Shown: positions 19,657 through 28,872, numbered from the stretch's first letter. The stretch: DNA of 64,000 bases from Rhizobium oryzicola (GCF_030504645.1 NZ_JAUKWQ010000001.1:1302001-1366000), one strand, 5' to 3'. A program made the numbers and translations. Notes: generated by a model not told the origin, from the sequence alone.

Positions 19657-19759
19657 CCTCGCAAATCGACCTTCGCTGCCAGATGCACTGTATCAAAGTA
19701 GCATGGCGCAAGTTCAAAAAACGTCAACCGCGCAGACCCGCTTCCGGCACGGGAAATTT

Positions 19760-20218
19760 TCAACTTGTGCGAATAACAACGGTGCCGAGCAGCAGATCAT
19801 GCACCAGGCGCGAGCGATCGGTGAAAAGGCCCGCCAGCAGGATGAGTGGCGTCAGGAACGAGTTGATCACCCAGAACAGCACCATGTGCACCACGGCCGT
19901 CAGGAAATCGATGGGCCGTCCATCCACCCGCATCATCGCAATGCCCATGGCGCGCATGCCGGGCGTTGCTTGAGCGCGACCGCCGAGTGACATGCCGAAA
20001 TAGAGAAGTGCCACGATCACGAACAGGGCAGGGTAGAGAAAGAAGCCGAGGCCGAGCGTGATCACGCCGAGGAAAAACACCACCACGGCAGCGGGAATGC
20101 ATAGCAGCAGCACGATAATGTAATCGATCAGGAAAGCGAACACGCGGCGTGACAAGACACCGCTATAGGCGCGCCAATCGGTCGGGGCTGCAATCACGGT
20201 ATTGTTGTCGAACGACAT
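19760..20218 (-). CDS. RDD family membrane protein
   Basis: The 152-residue inner-membrane protein has the RDD pattern: GVLSRRVFAFLIDYIIVLLL (Arg..Asp..Asp) starts the first helix. Two more helices follow (VVFFLGVITLGLGFFLYP and VVHMVLFWVINSFLTPL). The segment QATPGMRAMGIAMMRVDG is the usual loop motif. The ATG at 20218 has a CAGGAG site; the frame is open ten codons further. The precise role of RDD proteins is not settled. It sits between ate and hemB, as in other rhizobia. Confidence 0.87.
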   Translation of the reverse strand: MSFDNNTVIAAPTDWRAYSGVLSRRVFAFLIDYIIVLLLCIPAAVVVFFLGVITLGLGFFLYPALFVIVALLYFGMSLGGRAQATPGMRAMGIAMMRVDGRPIDFLTAVVHMVLFWVINSFLTPLILLAGLFTDRSRLVHDLLLGTVVIRTS

Positions 20219-20315
20219 GGTGTCGGGTCTCCTGTTGGACAGGAACAATATGGGAGCGAGGCGGGGATTTCACAATAGAGCAACCAGACGCGGCACGCCG
20301 GGTTGCTTCAGTCAT

Positions 20316-21329
20316 TTATCGTCCTTGAAGCTTCCTTGCCGCTTCCACGGCAAAATAGGTCAGGATGCCGTCGCAGCCGGCGCGCTTGAAGCAGAGCAGC
20401 GTCTCCATCATGATGCGGTCGCCATCGATCCAGCCGTTCATGGCGGCTGCCTTGATCTGCGTGTATTCGCCGGAAACCTGATAGGCGAAGGTCGGCAGGC
20501 CAAACGCCTCCTTCATGCGCCAACAGATGTCGAGATAGGCAAGGCCCGGCTTTACCATCAGCATGTCGGCGCCTTCTTCCACATCAAGCGCCGCATCGCG
20601 AATGGCTTCCGTGCCGTTGGCCGGGTTGATGTAATAGCTGTTCTTGTCGCCCTTCAGCAGGCCACCCGTGTTGATCGCTTCGCGATAGGGGCCGTAGAAG
20701 CCTGATGAAAACTTCGTCGCATAGGACATGATGCCGACATCCTGGTGGCCCGCCGCATCCAGTGCACGGCGGATGGCGCCGATGCGGCCATCCATCATTT
20801 CGGAGGGAGCGATAATGTCTGCCCCCGCATCCGCCTGCAGTACGGCGGCGCGCGCCACCTGATCCACCGTCTCGTCGTTGACGATGATGCCGTCGCGCAG
20901 GATACCGTCATGGCCGTGGCTGGTGAAGGGGTCGAGTGCTACATCGGTGATGACGCCGAGATTGGGCACGGACTTTTTGACTGCGCGGGTAAACTGGTTG
21001 ATCAGATTGTCGCGTGAGAGGATCTCTGAGCCTGTCGGGTCGCGCTTGTCCATTTCGATATCAGGGAAGGGGGCGACAGCGGGGATGCCGAGGTCTGCGG
21101 CTTCCTTGAGTGCTTCCACGGCCTTGTCCACGCTCATGCGGTTGACGCCGGGCATGGCCTTGATCGGATCGACGATGCCGCTGCCGGGCACGATGAAGAT
21201 CGGCCAGATGAGATCATCCACGGTCAACCGATTTTCCTGCACCAGACGGCGCGTCCAGTCGGCCTTGCGATTGCGGCGCATGCGCCTTCCGCCAGTGATC
21301 TCGTCCACGAGATGGGTCTTGTCGGTCAT
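20316..21329 (-). CDS. hemB: Delta-aminolevulinic acid dehydratase (porphobilinogen synthase)
   Basis: This 337-residue enzyme joins two 5-aminolevulinates to make porphobilinogen in heme synthesis. The two Schiff-base lysines are visible in SYATKFSSGFYGPYREA and MVKPGLAYLD. The metal region reads DVALDPFTSHGHDG, with aspartate and alanine where the zinc enzymes have cysteines, so this is the zinc-independent, magnesium-type form. The start MTDKTHL at 21329 is preferred to an ATG six codons upstream on family length. Confidence 0.95.
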   Translation of the reverse strand: MTDKTHLVDEITGGRRMRRNRKADWTRRLVQENRLTVDDLIWPIFIVPGSGIVDPIKAMPGVNRMSVDKAVEALKEAADLGIPAVAPFPDIEMDKRDPTGSEILSRDNLINQFTRAVKKSVPNLGVITDVALDPFTSHGHDGILRDGIIVNDETVDQVARAAVLQADAGADIIAPSEMMDGRIGAIRRALDAAGHQDVGIMSYATKFSSGFYGPYREAINTGGLLKGDKNSYYINPANGTEAIRDAALDVEEGADMLMVKPGLAYLDICWRMKEAFGLPTFAYQVSGEYTQIKAAAMNGWIDGDRIMMETLLCFKRAGCDGILTYFAVEAARKLQGR

Positions 21330-21478
21330 GGGGCGCCTCGATTGCAATTTCTGTTAAGGCTCACATAGCATCTGATGCGCGCTATGCGAATGACCACAGT
21401 GCCGCAGCACTGCGCAATGCAGCCATGCGTGGCGCTGGTGCTGGCGACGAGGCGCAAAAATCGCTATCTTCCGCCGCC

Positions 21479-21919
21479 ATGGAACCTGATTCACACGCCA
21501 CGCCGAAACGCAGTCTTCTCGATATCCTGTTCGTCATCTTCCTGAGAGGCGTGGCGATCAGCTGCCTTTGGTTCGGCCTGCAATATTGGGGCATGGTCGT
21601 CGGCTACTCCTTCGAAGGGCGTGGTCGCTTTGACCTTTTGAACTTCCCATGGCGCGTCGCAGCCTCGGCTCTGGCCGTCGTTTATCCCGTTGCCTCTCTC
21701 GGCCTGTGGCTCACAGTTTCCTGGGGGCCGGTGTTATGGGTGATCGCTGCCGGCAGCCAGCTGGCGATGTTTCAGGGATGGCCTGAGATTTTCGGCAACA
21801 ACGTCCTGCTGCAGATCATGCATATCTTCGTCGCAAGCCTCTATGTGGTGTTCCGGCTGGCCATTTGGCTGGAGGAAAAGCGCAAGATGGACGAGCGGGT
21901 AAGGGTTGATTTACCTTGA
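21479..21919 (+). CDS. DUF6163-like membrane protein
   Basis: This 146-residue protein has four likely membrane helices (about residues 16-40, 53-75, 77-97 and 104-127) and short charged ends. It probably starts at the ATG at 21479 (MEPDSHATPKR), not at the earlier ATG at 21425, because the extra residues are low-complexity and lie in the hemB upstream region. It resembles small inner-membrane proteins of rhizobia annotated as DUF6163. That name is from memory and the function is unknown. Confidence 0.65.
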   Translation: MEPDSHATPKRSLLDILFVIFLRGVAISCLWFGLQYWGMVVGYSFEGRGRFDLLNFPWRVAASALAVVYPVASLGLWLTVSWGPVLWVIAAGSQLAMFQGWPEIFGNNVLLQIMHIFVASLYVVFRLAIWLEEKRKMDERVRVDLP

Positions 21920-22149
21920 TTCTCAAGGGTTGAAGACCGTTTTTCCCCTGTGGAAATCCTGCTAACGGATTGAAGAAATAGGATGTTTTTCTCGGTTGCT
22001 AATGTGGCGCCAAGGGGGCAGCCATCGGAGCCATCGCTGTTAAGCAGCTGTTAGCCGTGTGTTTTAAGTCGAATTTTATGCGCTTTCGATAGTGTCACTC
22101 ACAAGGCGGGAAGAAACAAACACCGCCAAACAAAACAGTGAGGCAGACA

Positions 22150-22665
22150 ATGTTGAATACCAAGATCAAGCCGCAGGCAACTGCTGCAGCCGATAGCCAT
22201 GACGAAACCATCCGCGGCCTTTACATGGAATCGCTCCATCTGGTGGAGCGTCTGCATCGCCGCCTGCTCGATGTCATCAAGGACGAGTTCGACCGTCAGG
22301 GTCGTGACGATGTTAACGCGGTCCAGGCCCTTCTTCTGTTCAACATTGGCAATTCGGAGCTGACTGCCGGTGAACTGCGTTCGCGTGGTTACTACCTCGG
22401 CTCCAACGTATCCTACAACGTGAAGAAGCTGGTCGATCTCGGCTTCATCAATCACCAGCGTTCGCGCATCGATCGTCGCTCGGTCCGCATCAGCCTGACC
22501 AAGTCCGGCCAGGAAATCGCGGAAGTCGTCGCCAAGCTCTATGAGCGCCACATCGGCTCCATCGAGAAGGTCGGCGGTATCGGCGAAGGCGAGTTCAACC
22601 AGATGAACAAGCTGCTCCAGCGCCTCGACCGTTTCTGGAACGACCAGATCCTCTACCGCCTCTAA
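22150..22665 (+). CDS. ldtR: MarR-family regulator LdtR
   Basis: The 171-residue winged-helix regulator has the central DNA-binding region ELTAGELRSRGYYLGSNVSY..LVDLGFINHQ and the wing RSRIDRRSVRISLT. It closely fits LdtR of Sinorhizobium and Liberibacter, which activates the L,D-transpeptidase gene ldtP and controls osmotic-stress tolerance. The next gene downstream is that transpeptidase, which strengthens the call. The ATG at 22150 follows GTGAGGCAG. A hairpin terminator is at 22749-22780. Confidence 0.9.
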   Translation: MLNTKIKPQATAAADSHDETIRGLYMESLHLVERLHRRLLDVIKDEFDRQGRDDVNAVQALLLFNIGNSELTAGELRSRGYYLGSNVSYNVKKLVDLGFINHQRSRIDRRSVRISLTKSGQEIAEVVAKLYERHIGSIEKVGGIGEGEFNQMNKLLQRLDRFWNDQILYRL

Positions 22666-22748
22666 GCCTCCAGCTTCAGAGAGGTGAAGGCTCTGATCCA
22701 CCAGACCCTCATCGCTGCTGACTTTGAAGTTCCCTCCAGTCGCGATCG

Positions 22749-22780
22749 AAACCGGGTGCGTTCCCTGCGCATCCGGTTTT
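22749..22780 (+). terminator. Terminator of ldtR
   Basis: The arms AACCGGGTGCG and CGCATCCGGTT enclose TTCCCTG, and the right arm runs into TTTT. One G-U pair is present. Confidence 0.75.
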
Positions 22781-22855
22781 CGCGCGTTGAAGAAGAGTTA
22801 CTGTTGCCATGCTGCATCGCGGCAGAATTGTCACGTCTCTACACGCGCACGTGAG

Positions 22856-22938
22856 TGTCCAAGGTGCTGACAAGAATTGGCCATATTGCTATGGGACCCG
22901 CCATATATGGTTGTGGGACCATCCGCGGGCCTTGGACA
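22856..22938. promoter_or_regulatory. Candidate operator cluster upstream of ldtP
   Basis: Two adjacent direct repeats (22880-22899 and 22900-22920) share GCCATAT and GGGACC. Each holds a palindrome: CCATATTGCTATGG at 22881-22894 and CCATATATGG at 22901-22910. The pair is bracketed by a perfect 9-base inverted repeat, TGTCCAAGG (22856-22864) and CCTTGGACA (22930-22938). A third CCATAT is at 22980. MarR proteins bind palindromes, and LdtR is known to activate ldtP, so this is the natural candidate site. That is inference. Confidence 0.55.
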
Positions 22939-22975
22939 TACAAGATCTTGCTTTGGGGCGCCCTACGACGCTTTT

Positions 22976-23004
22976 TTAACCATATCCATGTAGGCACATT
23001 ATAG
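22976..23004 (+). promoter_or_regulatory. Candidate ldtP promoter
   Basis: TTAACC (22976-22981) and TTATAG (22999-23004) are spaced by 17 bases. The predicted transcript start near 23011 excludes the ATG at 23012 and leaves a short leader before the ATG pair at 23030/23033. Confidence 0.5.
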
Positions 23005-23032
23005 CTTTTGCATGGATTACCTGGATCGAATG

Positions 23033-24367
23033 ATGTCGAACAAGATCGAATGCGACCTTATCTCCCGCCGCAAACTTCTCAGATCGGCTCTGACGCTGGG
23101 CGCCGCTGGTCTTGCCGCTCCGGCGCTGGCGCAGGACGCATTGCAGGATATGATCGCGGCGCCGCGTCGTGGCGCGTGGGATGATCAGTTTGATGCCAAC
23201 GCTGCCGCTCGCACCGCTGTCAACGTCATCTCGAACAACCCGGTTCTTGGCCCCAATTCCCCGGCCTATATCCAGCAGGCGATCGCCCAGTATCAGGGTA
23301 TCGTTGCAAATGGCGGCTGGCCGACCGTTCAGGTTCAACAGTATGGCATGCGCATCGGCGCGTCCGGCCCGGCTGTGCAGCAGCTGCGTCAGCGCCTGAT
23401 GATTTCCGGCGACCTGCCGCGCAATGTCGGCATGTCCGATTCCTTTGACTCTTACGTCGATGGTGCGGTGAAGCGCTTCCAGGCTCGTCACGGCCTGCCG
23501 GTTGACGGCGTGCTGGGCGAGTTCACGCTGAAGGCGATGAACATCCCCGCTCAGACGCGCCTGATGCAGCTGCAGACCAACCTCGTTCGCGTACAGTCCA
23601 TGTCCGGCGATCTGGGTGTGCGCCATGTGATGGTGAACATCCCGGCTGCCTCCGTAGAGGCTGTCGAAAACGAGCGCGTCGTGTTGCGCAATACGGCCGT
23701 CGTTGGCCGCATCGAACGCCAGACCCACCTGGTCAACTCGAAGATCTACGAAGTCATCCTCAATCCTTACTGGACGGCACCCCGCTCAATTGTCGAGAAG
23801 GACATCGTGCCGCTGATGCGCAAGGACCCGACTTACCTCACGCGCAACAACATCCGCCTGTTCGACGGCAAGGGCCAGGAAGTGGCGCCGGAAACGGTGG
23901 ACTGGAACGCGCCCAAGGCGCCGAACCTGATGTTCCGTCAGGACCCCGGCAAGATCAACGCCATGGCATCCACCAAGATCAACTTCTACAACAAGAACGG
24001 CGAGTACATGCACGACACGCCGCAGCAGGGCCTGTTCAACAAGCTCATGCGGTTTGAATCCTCCGGTTGCGTGCGCGTCCAGAACGTGCGCGATCTCGTC
24101 ACCTGGCTGCTGCGCGATACGCCGCCGTGGTCGCGCCAGGAGATTGAGCGCGTCATTGCTTCGCGCCAGAACAACCCGATCAAGCTGGCCCAGGAAGTAC
24201 CTGTGTACTTCGTCTACATCAGCTCCTGGTCGGCCAAGGATGGCGTGGTGCAGTTCCGCGACGACATCTATCAGATGGACGGCGCCCAGGAACTGGCGCT
24301 GCAGACCAAGACCGGCGTCGAGCAGAATGCCGGCGCGATCGACGACGATTTCCTGCCGCGCAACTAA
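23033..24367 (+). CDS. ldtP: L,D-transpeptidase LdtP (Tat-exported)
   Basis: The 444-residue periplasmic enzyme makes 3-3 peptidoglycan cross-links or anchors envelope proteins. The N-terminus is a twin-arginine signal (SRRKLLRSALTLGAAG..ALAQ). A peptidoglycan-binding domain (RIGASGPAVQQLRQRL..AVKRFQARHGLPVDG, about 110-180) is followed by the YkuD domain, with the catalytic motifs HDTP (~327) and SSGCVRVQN (Cys ~346). The start at 23033 is chosen because GGA lies just upstream and a promoter -10 sits at 22999-23004; the frame is open to an ATG at 23012. It is probably controlled by the adjacent LdtR. Confidence 0.93.
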   Translation: MSNKIECDLISRRKLLRSALTLGAAGLAAPALAQDALQDMIAAPRRGAWDDQFDANAAARTAVNVISNNPVLGPNSPAYIQQAIAQYQGIVANGGWPTVQVQQYGMRIGASGPAVQQLRQRLMISGDLPRNVGMSDSFDSYVDGAVKRFQARHGLPVDGVLGEFTLKAMNIPAQTRLMQLQTNLVRVQSMSGDLGVRHVMVNIPAASVEAVENERVVLRNTAVVGRIERQTHLVNSKIYEVILNPYWTAPRSIVEKDIVPLMRKDPTYLTRNNIRLFDGKGQEVAPETVDWNAPKAPNLMFRQDPGKINAMASTKINFYNKNGEYMHDTPQQGLFNKLMRFESSGCVRVQNVRDLVTWLLRDTPPWSRQEIERVIASRQNNPIKLAQEVPVYFVYISSWSAKDGVVQFRDDIYQMDGAQELALQTKTGVEQNAGAIDDDFLPRN

Positions 24368-24387
24368 GCTGCGAGCAAAACAAAGCT

Positions 24388-24420
24388 GCATGGCCACCTT
24401 CGGGTGGCCATTTGCATTTC
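24388..24420 (+). terminator. Terminator of ldtP
   Basis: The arms ATGGCCACC and GGGTGGCCAT surround TTC, followed by TTTGCATTTC, 22 bases after the ldtP stop. Confidence 0.75.
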
Positions 24421-24448
24421 AGAGCATTGGGGTGGCGAGGGGACAAAC

Positions 24449-25003
24449 GTGGAAGAAAATTGGAAGATCCTGGCGTCGAAGCCACTGATCAAAGATCGCT
24501 GGATCGATCTGCGGGCCGATGACTGCCTGACGCCCTCCGGCCGCGAGGTCGCGCCCTATTACGTGCTGTCCTATCCGGAATGGGTGAATGTGGTTGCCGT
24601 CACGCAGGACCGAAAGATCGTTCTGGTCCGGCAATACCGCCATGCGGTCCAGAGCTGGGTAACGGAGCTTCCCGGCGGCTGCGCCGATCCCGAAGATCAG
24701 GATCTTGCCACGGCTGCTATTCGCGAACTGCTGGAGGAAACCGGCTACCGCGTCGATGGCGAGGTGACGCTCGTATCGTCGCTCTATCCCAATCCCGCCA
24801 GCAGCACGAACCGTGTCCACACCTTCCTCGCACGCGATGCCGTGCTGGATCGTGCGCCGGATCTTGAGGCGGGGGAGGAGGGGATGTCCGTCACGCTTGT
24901 GTCTGTGGACGACATCGTCTCGCTGATGCAGCGGGGCGAGATCGGTCAGGCCATGCATGTCGCCGGCCTCTACCAAGCCTTGGCGGCTGGAGGCTTCCGG
25001 TGA
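24449..25003 (+). CDS. Nudix hydrolase (ADP-sugar pyrophosphatase-like)
   Basis: The 184-residue protein resembles ADP-ribose/ADP-sugar pyrophosphatases: VVAVTQDRKIVLVRQYRHAV leads into the Nudix region ELPGGCADPEDQDLATAAIR and RELLEETGY. The catalytic REL-EE part is intact, but the segment before it is one residue longer than the GX5EX7REUXEE consensus and has Asp/Gln where the first Glu is expected. The GTG at 24449 is chosen because GAGGGGAC lies just upstream; an ATG 15 codons earlier falls next to the ldtP terminator. Substrate not determinable. Confidence 0.82.
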   Translation: MEENWKILASKPLIKDRWIDLRADDCLTPSGREVAPYYVLSYPEWVNVVAVTQDRKIVLVRQYRHAVQSWVTELPGGCADPEDQDLATAAIRELLEETGYRVDGEVTLVSSLYPNPASSTNRVHTFLARDAVLDRAPDLEAGEEGMSVTLVSVDDIVSLMQRGEIGQAMHVAGLYQALAAGGFR

Positions 25004-25145
25004 GGCAAATCCGCCCGCCGATGATCCGTAAAGGCTGAGAATCGTACTTGCGTCGTTGCGACATCGCTCAAATGTCGCTCCGCATATTGCCCTTGCACCG
25101 GCAGACCGCTAAGACGCCAACGCATCATTTCTTGAGGAGCCCCTT

Positions 25146-26435
25146 ATGTCGCATCGAGATGCATTCTTCTCCCGTCCGCTTGCTGAAACCGATCCGGAAA
25201 TCTTTGGCGCGATCGAGAAGGAACTGGGTCGCCAACGCCACGAGATCGAGCTGATTGCCTCGGAAAATATCGTGTCGCGCGCCGTTCTCGAAGCGCAGGG
25301 TTCGATCATGACCAACAAGTACGCCGAGGGTTATCCGGGTAAGCGTTATTATGGTGGTTGCCAGTTCGTCGATATTGCGGAAGAGCTCGCTATCGAGCGC
25401 GCCAAGAAGCTGTTCGGCGTCAACTTTGCCAACGTCCAGCCGAACTCCGGTTCGCAGATGAACCAGGCCGTCTTCCTCGCGCTGCTGCAGCCGGGCGACA
25501 CCTTCATGGGTCTTGATCTCAACTCCGGGGGCCATTTGACTCACGGTTCGCCGGTCAACATGTCGGGCAAGTGGTTCAACGTCGTCTCCTACGGTGTCCG
25601 CGAAGACGACCACCAGCTCGACATGGACGAAGTGGCTCGTAAGGCGGAAGAGCACAAGCCGAAGCTGATCATCGCCGGCGGCACTGCCTATTCCCGCATC
25701 TGGGACTGGAAGCGTTTCCGCGAGATCGCCGATTCGGTCGGCGCCTACCTGATGGTCGATATGGCCCATATCGCTGGTCTCGTTGCTGGTGGCGTACACC
25801 CGTCGCCGTTCCCGCACTGCCACGTGGCCACCACCACCACGCACAAGTCGCTCCGCGGCCCGCGCGGCGGCATGATCCTCACAAACGAAGAGGATCTGGC
25901 GAAGAAGTTCAACTCCGCAGTCTTCCCTGGTCTTCAGGGCGGCCCGCTGATGCACGTTATCGCCGCCAAGGCTGTCGCTCTCGGCGAAGCCCTGCAGCCG
26001 GAGTTCAAGGATTATGCAGCGCAGATCGTCAAGAACGCCAAGGCGCTTGCCGATACGCTGATCAAGCATAACCTCGACATCGTCTCTGGCGGTACCGACA
26101 ACCACCTGATGCTGGTCGACCTGCGCAAGAAGAACGCGACCGGCAAGCGTGCGGAAGCAGCCCTTGGCCGCGCCTACATCACCTGCAACAAGAACGGTAT
26201 TCCGTTCGATCCTGAAAAGCCGTTCGTCACGTCTGGTGTTCGCCTCGGCACGCCGGCCGGTACCACGCGCGGCTTCAAGGAAGCGGAATTCATCGAAATC
26301 GGTAACCTGATCGCCGAAGTTCTCGACGGCCTGAAGGTCGCCAATTCTGATGAAGGCAATGCGGCGGTGGAAGCAGCGGTACGCGACAAGGTCGTCGGTC
26401 TGACCGATCGCTTCCCCATGTACCCCTACATGTAA
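25146..26435 (+). CDS. glyA: Serine hydroxymethyltransferase
   Basis: The 429-residue PLP enzyme converts serine and tetrahydrofolate to glycine and methylene-THF. The family blocks [28 protein letters not shown], the PLP lysine in [14 protein letters not shown] (~238) and [16 protein letters not shown] are all present. GAGGAGCCCC precedes the ATG at 25146. nrdR follows after 20 bases, then ribD, ribE: a conserved rhizobial order, suggesting one transcript for one-carbon, deoxynucleotide and riboflavin functions. Confidence 0.97.
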   Translation: MSHRDAFFSRPLAETDPEIFGAIEKELGRQRHEIELIASENIVSRAVLEAQGSIMTNKYAEGYPGKRYYGGCQFVDIAEELAIERAKKLFGVNFANVQPNSGSQMNQAVFLALLQPGDTFMGLDLNSGGHLTHGSPVNMSGKWFNVVSYGVREDDHQLDMDEVARKAEEHKPKLIIAGGTAYSRIWDWKRFREIADSVGAYLMVDMAHIAGLVAGGVHPSPFPHCHVATTTTHKSLRGPRGGMILTNEEDLAKKFNSAVFPGLQGGPLMHVIAAKAVALGEALQPEFKDYAAQIVKNAKALADTLIKHNLDIVSGGTDNHLMLVDLRKKNATGKRAEAALGRAYITCNKNGIPFDPEKPFVTSGVRLGTPAGTTRGFKEAEFIEIGNLIAEVLDGLKVANSDEGNAAVEAAVRDKVVGLTDRFPMYPYM

Positions 26436-26455
26436 GAGAAGAGGATCAGGGTTCG

Positions 26456-26935
26456 ATGCGCTGCCCCTATTGCGGCTCCGAAGACACGCAGGTCAAGGAC
26501 TCGCGTCCGGCGGAGGATTTCACCTCCATCCGCCGGCGGCGCATCTGCCCGGATTGCGGAGGTCGCTTCACCACGTTCGAGCGCGTGCAACTGCGCGAGC
26601 TGATGGTGGTGAAGAAGACAGGTCGCAAGGTTCCCTTCGATCGCAACAAGCTGGTGCGGTCCTTCCAGATCGCACTGCGCAAACGCCCGGTCGATGCCGA
26701 CCGCATCGAGCGGGCCGTTTCCGGCATTGTGCGACGCCTGGAAAGCTCGGGCGAAAGCGAAATCTCCTCGGAGCAGATCGGCCTGCAGGTGCTGGAGGCG
26801 CTGAAGAGCCTCGATGATGTGGCTTTCGTGCGCTATGCCTCGGTCTACCGCGATTTCTCCCATGCGGAAGACTTTGAGAAGATCATCACGGAAATCACCG
26901 CCAAGATCGGGCGCGACTCAACAGCGGAGTCCTGA
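26456..26935 (+). CDS. nrdR: Transcriptional repressor NrdR
   Basis: The 159-residue repressor controls ribonucleotide reductase genes. It has the N-terminal zinc ribbon ([37 protein letters not shown]) and the ATP-cone domain ([20 protein letters not shown], about residues 49-139) that senses ATP/dATP. The ribosome site is weak (AGGGTTCG). It is placed between glyA and ribD with 20- and 3-base gaps. I saw no NrdR box pair in this window, so its targets lie elsewhere. Confidence 0.96.
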   Translation: MRCPYCGSEDTQVKDSRPAEDFTSIRRRRICPDCGGRFTTFERVQLRELMVVKKTGRKVPFDRNKLVRSFQIALRKRPVDADRIERAVSGIVRRLESSGESEISSEQIGLQVLEALKSLDDVAFVRYASVYRDFSHAEDFEKIITEITAKIGRDSTAES

Positions 26936-26938
26936 TCC

Positions 26939-28252
26939 ATGAGCGAGGCCGATGATCGGCGGTTCATGGCCGAGGCGCTGAGCCTTGCTCGCCGCAATCT
27001 CGGTTTCACCGCCACCAACCCCGCCGTCGGCTGCCTGATCGTCAAGGATGGCGAGATCATTGCTGAGGCCGTGACGGCGCCCGGCGGGCGGCCGCACGCG
27101 GAAGCGCAGGCGCTGGCGCTGGCTGGCGAGCAGGCGAGGGGAGCCACCGCCTACGTCACGCTGGAGCCTTGCTCCCATTGGGGCAAGACACCACCCTGTG
27201 CCAATGCTCTAGTGGAAGCGGGCGTGGCGCGCGTCGTCGTTGCCGTCAACGATCCCGATCCGCGGGTCAGCGGCCGCGGTTATGGCATCTTGCGTGATGC
27301 AGGCATCGTGGTCGAAACCGGATTGATGGAACCGGAAGGTCGCCGCCAGCTCTCCGGTTACCTGATGCGGCAGATCAACAAGCGGCCCTATGTGACTCTC
27401 AAGCTTGCGGTTTCCGCTGACGGCATGCTGGGCCGTCCGGGCGAGGAAGTCGCGATCACCGGCGCCGCGGCGCGCGAGCAGGTGCATCGCATCCGCGCGG
27501 AAAGCGATGGCATTCTGGTGGGCATCGGTACAGTGCTGGCCGATGACCCGGAATTGACGGTGCGGCTGCCGGGCCTGGAAGAACGTTCGCCTATCCGCAT
27601 TGTTCTCGACCATGACCTGCGGCTGCCGGTGGAGAGCCGTCTGGTCAAGAGTGCGGGCGCTGTGCCGGTGATTGTTGTTTCTGGGCAAGGGCATAATGGT
27701 GAACCTTCACCCCCCTCTGCCCTGCCGGGCATCTCCCCCAAAGGGGGGGAGATCAAGGATGTAACCGTTCAGCCTCATGGCACCGTAGACCAAGAGGCGA
27801 TGATACATACGCTCAGCACCTCTCAGAATGTGGCATCGAGATTTCTCGGAAACGCTGCGGGTGCCGTTCTGCCGATCTCCCCCCGTGTGGGGGAGATGCC
27901 CGGCAGGGCAGAGGGGGGTGTTGTCCGGGAGAAAGCTCTCGATAACCGCCGCGGCGCTCTTACCGCCGCCGGCGTTGAAATCCTTGAAGCGCCAACGCTC
28001 TCAGACCTGCTGACACAGTTGGCGGATAAGGGCATCTCCAACCTCATGGTGGAAGGCGGGGCCAAGGTGGCGAACGCGTTCCTGGAAGCCGGGCTGGTCG
28101 ATCGCATCACGCTGTTCGAGAGCGATGTGGTGATCGGCAAGCGTGGTCTTGAATCACCCATCACGCGCGCCGATATGCCACAAGAATTCTCATTGGTGGA
28201 AACCGCCAATTTCGGCCCGGACCGCTGCTTCGTTTATGAAAGGCCCTTCTGA
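26939..28252 (+). CDS. ribD: Bifunctional riboflavin deaminase/reductase RibD with in-frame palindromic insert
   Basis: This bifunctional enzyme carries out the deaminase and reductase steps of riboflavin synthesis. The deaminase zinc site is present (GRPHAEAQALAL; LEPCSHWGKTPPC, within residues 1-150). The reductase domain begins near 155 (RPYVTLKLAVSADGM). At 437 residues it is longer than usual: residues ~258-327 are encoded by a palindromic repeat and read PSPPSALPGISP at one end and LPISPRVGEMPGRAEGG at the other. The flanking reductase sequence (VPVIVVSGQ ... RRGALTAAGVEILEAP) continues in frame on both sides. The stop shares a base with the ribE start (TGATG). Confidence 0.93.
   Translation: MSEADDRRFMAEALSLARRNLGFTATNPAVGCLIVKDGEIIAEAVTAPGGRPHAEAQALALAGEQARGATAYVTLEPCSHWGKTPPCANALVEAGVARVVVAVNDPDPRVSGRGYGILRDAGIVVETGLMEPEGRRQLSGYLMRQINKRPYVTLKLAVSADGMLGRPGEEVAITGAAAREQVHRIRAESDGILVGIGTVLADDPELTVRLPGLEERSPIRIVLDHDLRLPVESRLVKSAGAVPVIVVSGQGHNGEPSPPSALPGISPKGGEIKDVTVQPHGTVDQEAMIHTLSTSQNVASRFLGNAAGAVLPISPRVGEMPGRAEGGVVREKALDNRRGALTAAGVEILEAPTLSDLLTQLADKGISNLMVEGGAKVANAFLEAGLVDRITLFESDVVIGKRGLESPITRADMPQEFSLVETANFGPDRCFVYERPF
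27710..27918. repeat. RIME-like palindromic repeat inserted in ribD
   Basis: The arms at 27710-27754 and 27874-27918 are near-perfect reverse complements. They begin CCCCCCTCTGCCCTGCCGGG and have the same internal hairpins as the intergenic copy at 18688-18869. The ~119-base middle differs from that copy apart from short blocks such as TTTCTCGGA and CGTTCTGC. The element is translated without a stop as part of RibD. Confidence 0.88.
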
Positions 28253-28872
28253 TGTTTACCGGTATTGTCACGGATGTTGGCTCGGTTGCAGAACTCACGC
28301 CGCTGGATGAAGGCATTCGCCTGCGCGTCGAGACGGCCTATGATCCGAAGACGATCGCGATTGGCGCCTCCATCGCCCATTCCGGCGTGTGCCTCACCGT
28401 CACGCGGCTGCCGGACGAAAGCTCCAACCAGCGCTGGTTTGAGGTGGAAGCCTGGGAAGAGGCGCTGCGCCTAACGACGATTTCCGGCTGGCAGGTCGGC
28501 ACCCGCATCAATCTGGAGCGCGCGCTGAAGATTGGCGACGAGCTGGGCGGCCATATCGTTTCCGGCCATGTCGATGGCAAGGCGGAAATTCTCTCCATCG
28601 AGTCGGAAGGCGAAGCGGTGCGCATCCGTCTGCGCGCGCTGGAAGAGCTTGCTCGTTTCGTGGCGCCCAAGGGCTCCGTCGGTCTGGATGGTACCTCGCT
28701 GACGGTCAATGCGGTCAACGGTACGGATTTCGATGTGCTGCTCATCCGCCATACGCTTGAAGTCACCACCTGGGGCGAGCGCAAGGCGGGCGATTTCGTG
28801 AACTTCGAGGTTGACACCATGGCACGCTATGCGGCGCGTCTGGCCGAATTTCCGGTGAGCAGACCGGCGTAA
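28252..28872 (+). CDS. ribE: Riboflavin synthase, alpha subunit
   Basis: The 206-residue enzyme dismutates two lumazines to riboflavin. The two lumazine-binding barrels are recognisable: MFTGIVTDVGSV with SGVCLTV in the first half, and GGHIVSGHVDGKAEI with GLDGTSLTVN in the second. It starts on the last base of the ribD stop codon (TGATG), so translation is coupled. The C-terminal tail (AARLAEFPVSRPA) is normal. Confidence 0.95.
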   Translation: MFTGIVTDVGSVAELTPLDEGIRLRVETAYDPKTIAIGASIAHSGVCLTVTRLPDESSNQRWFEVEAWEEALRLTTISGWQVGTRINLERALKIGDELGGHIVSGHVDGKAEILSIESEGEAVRIRLRALEELARFVAPKGSVGLDGTSLTVNAVNGTDFDVLLIRHTLEVTTWGERKAGDFVNFEVDTMARYAARLAEFPVSRPA

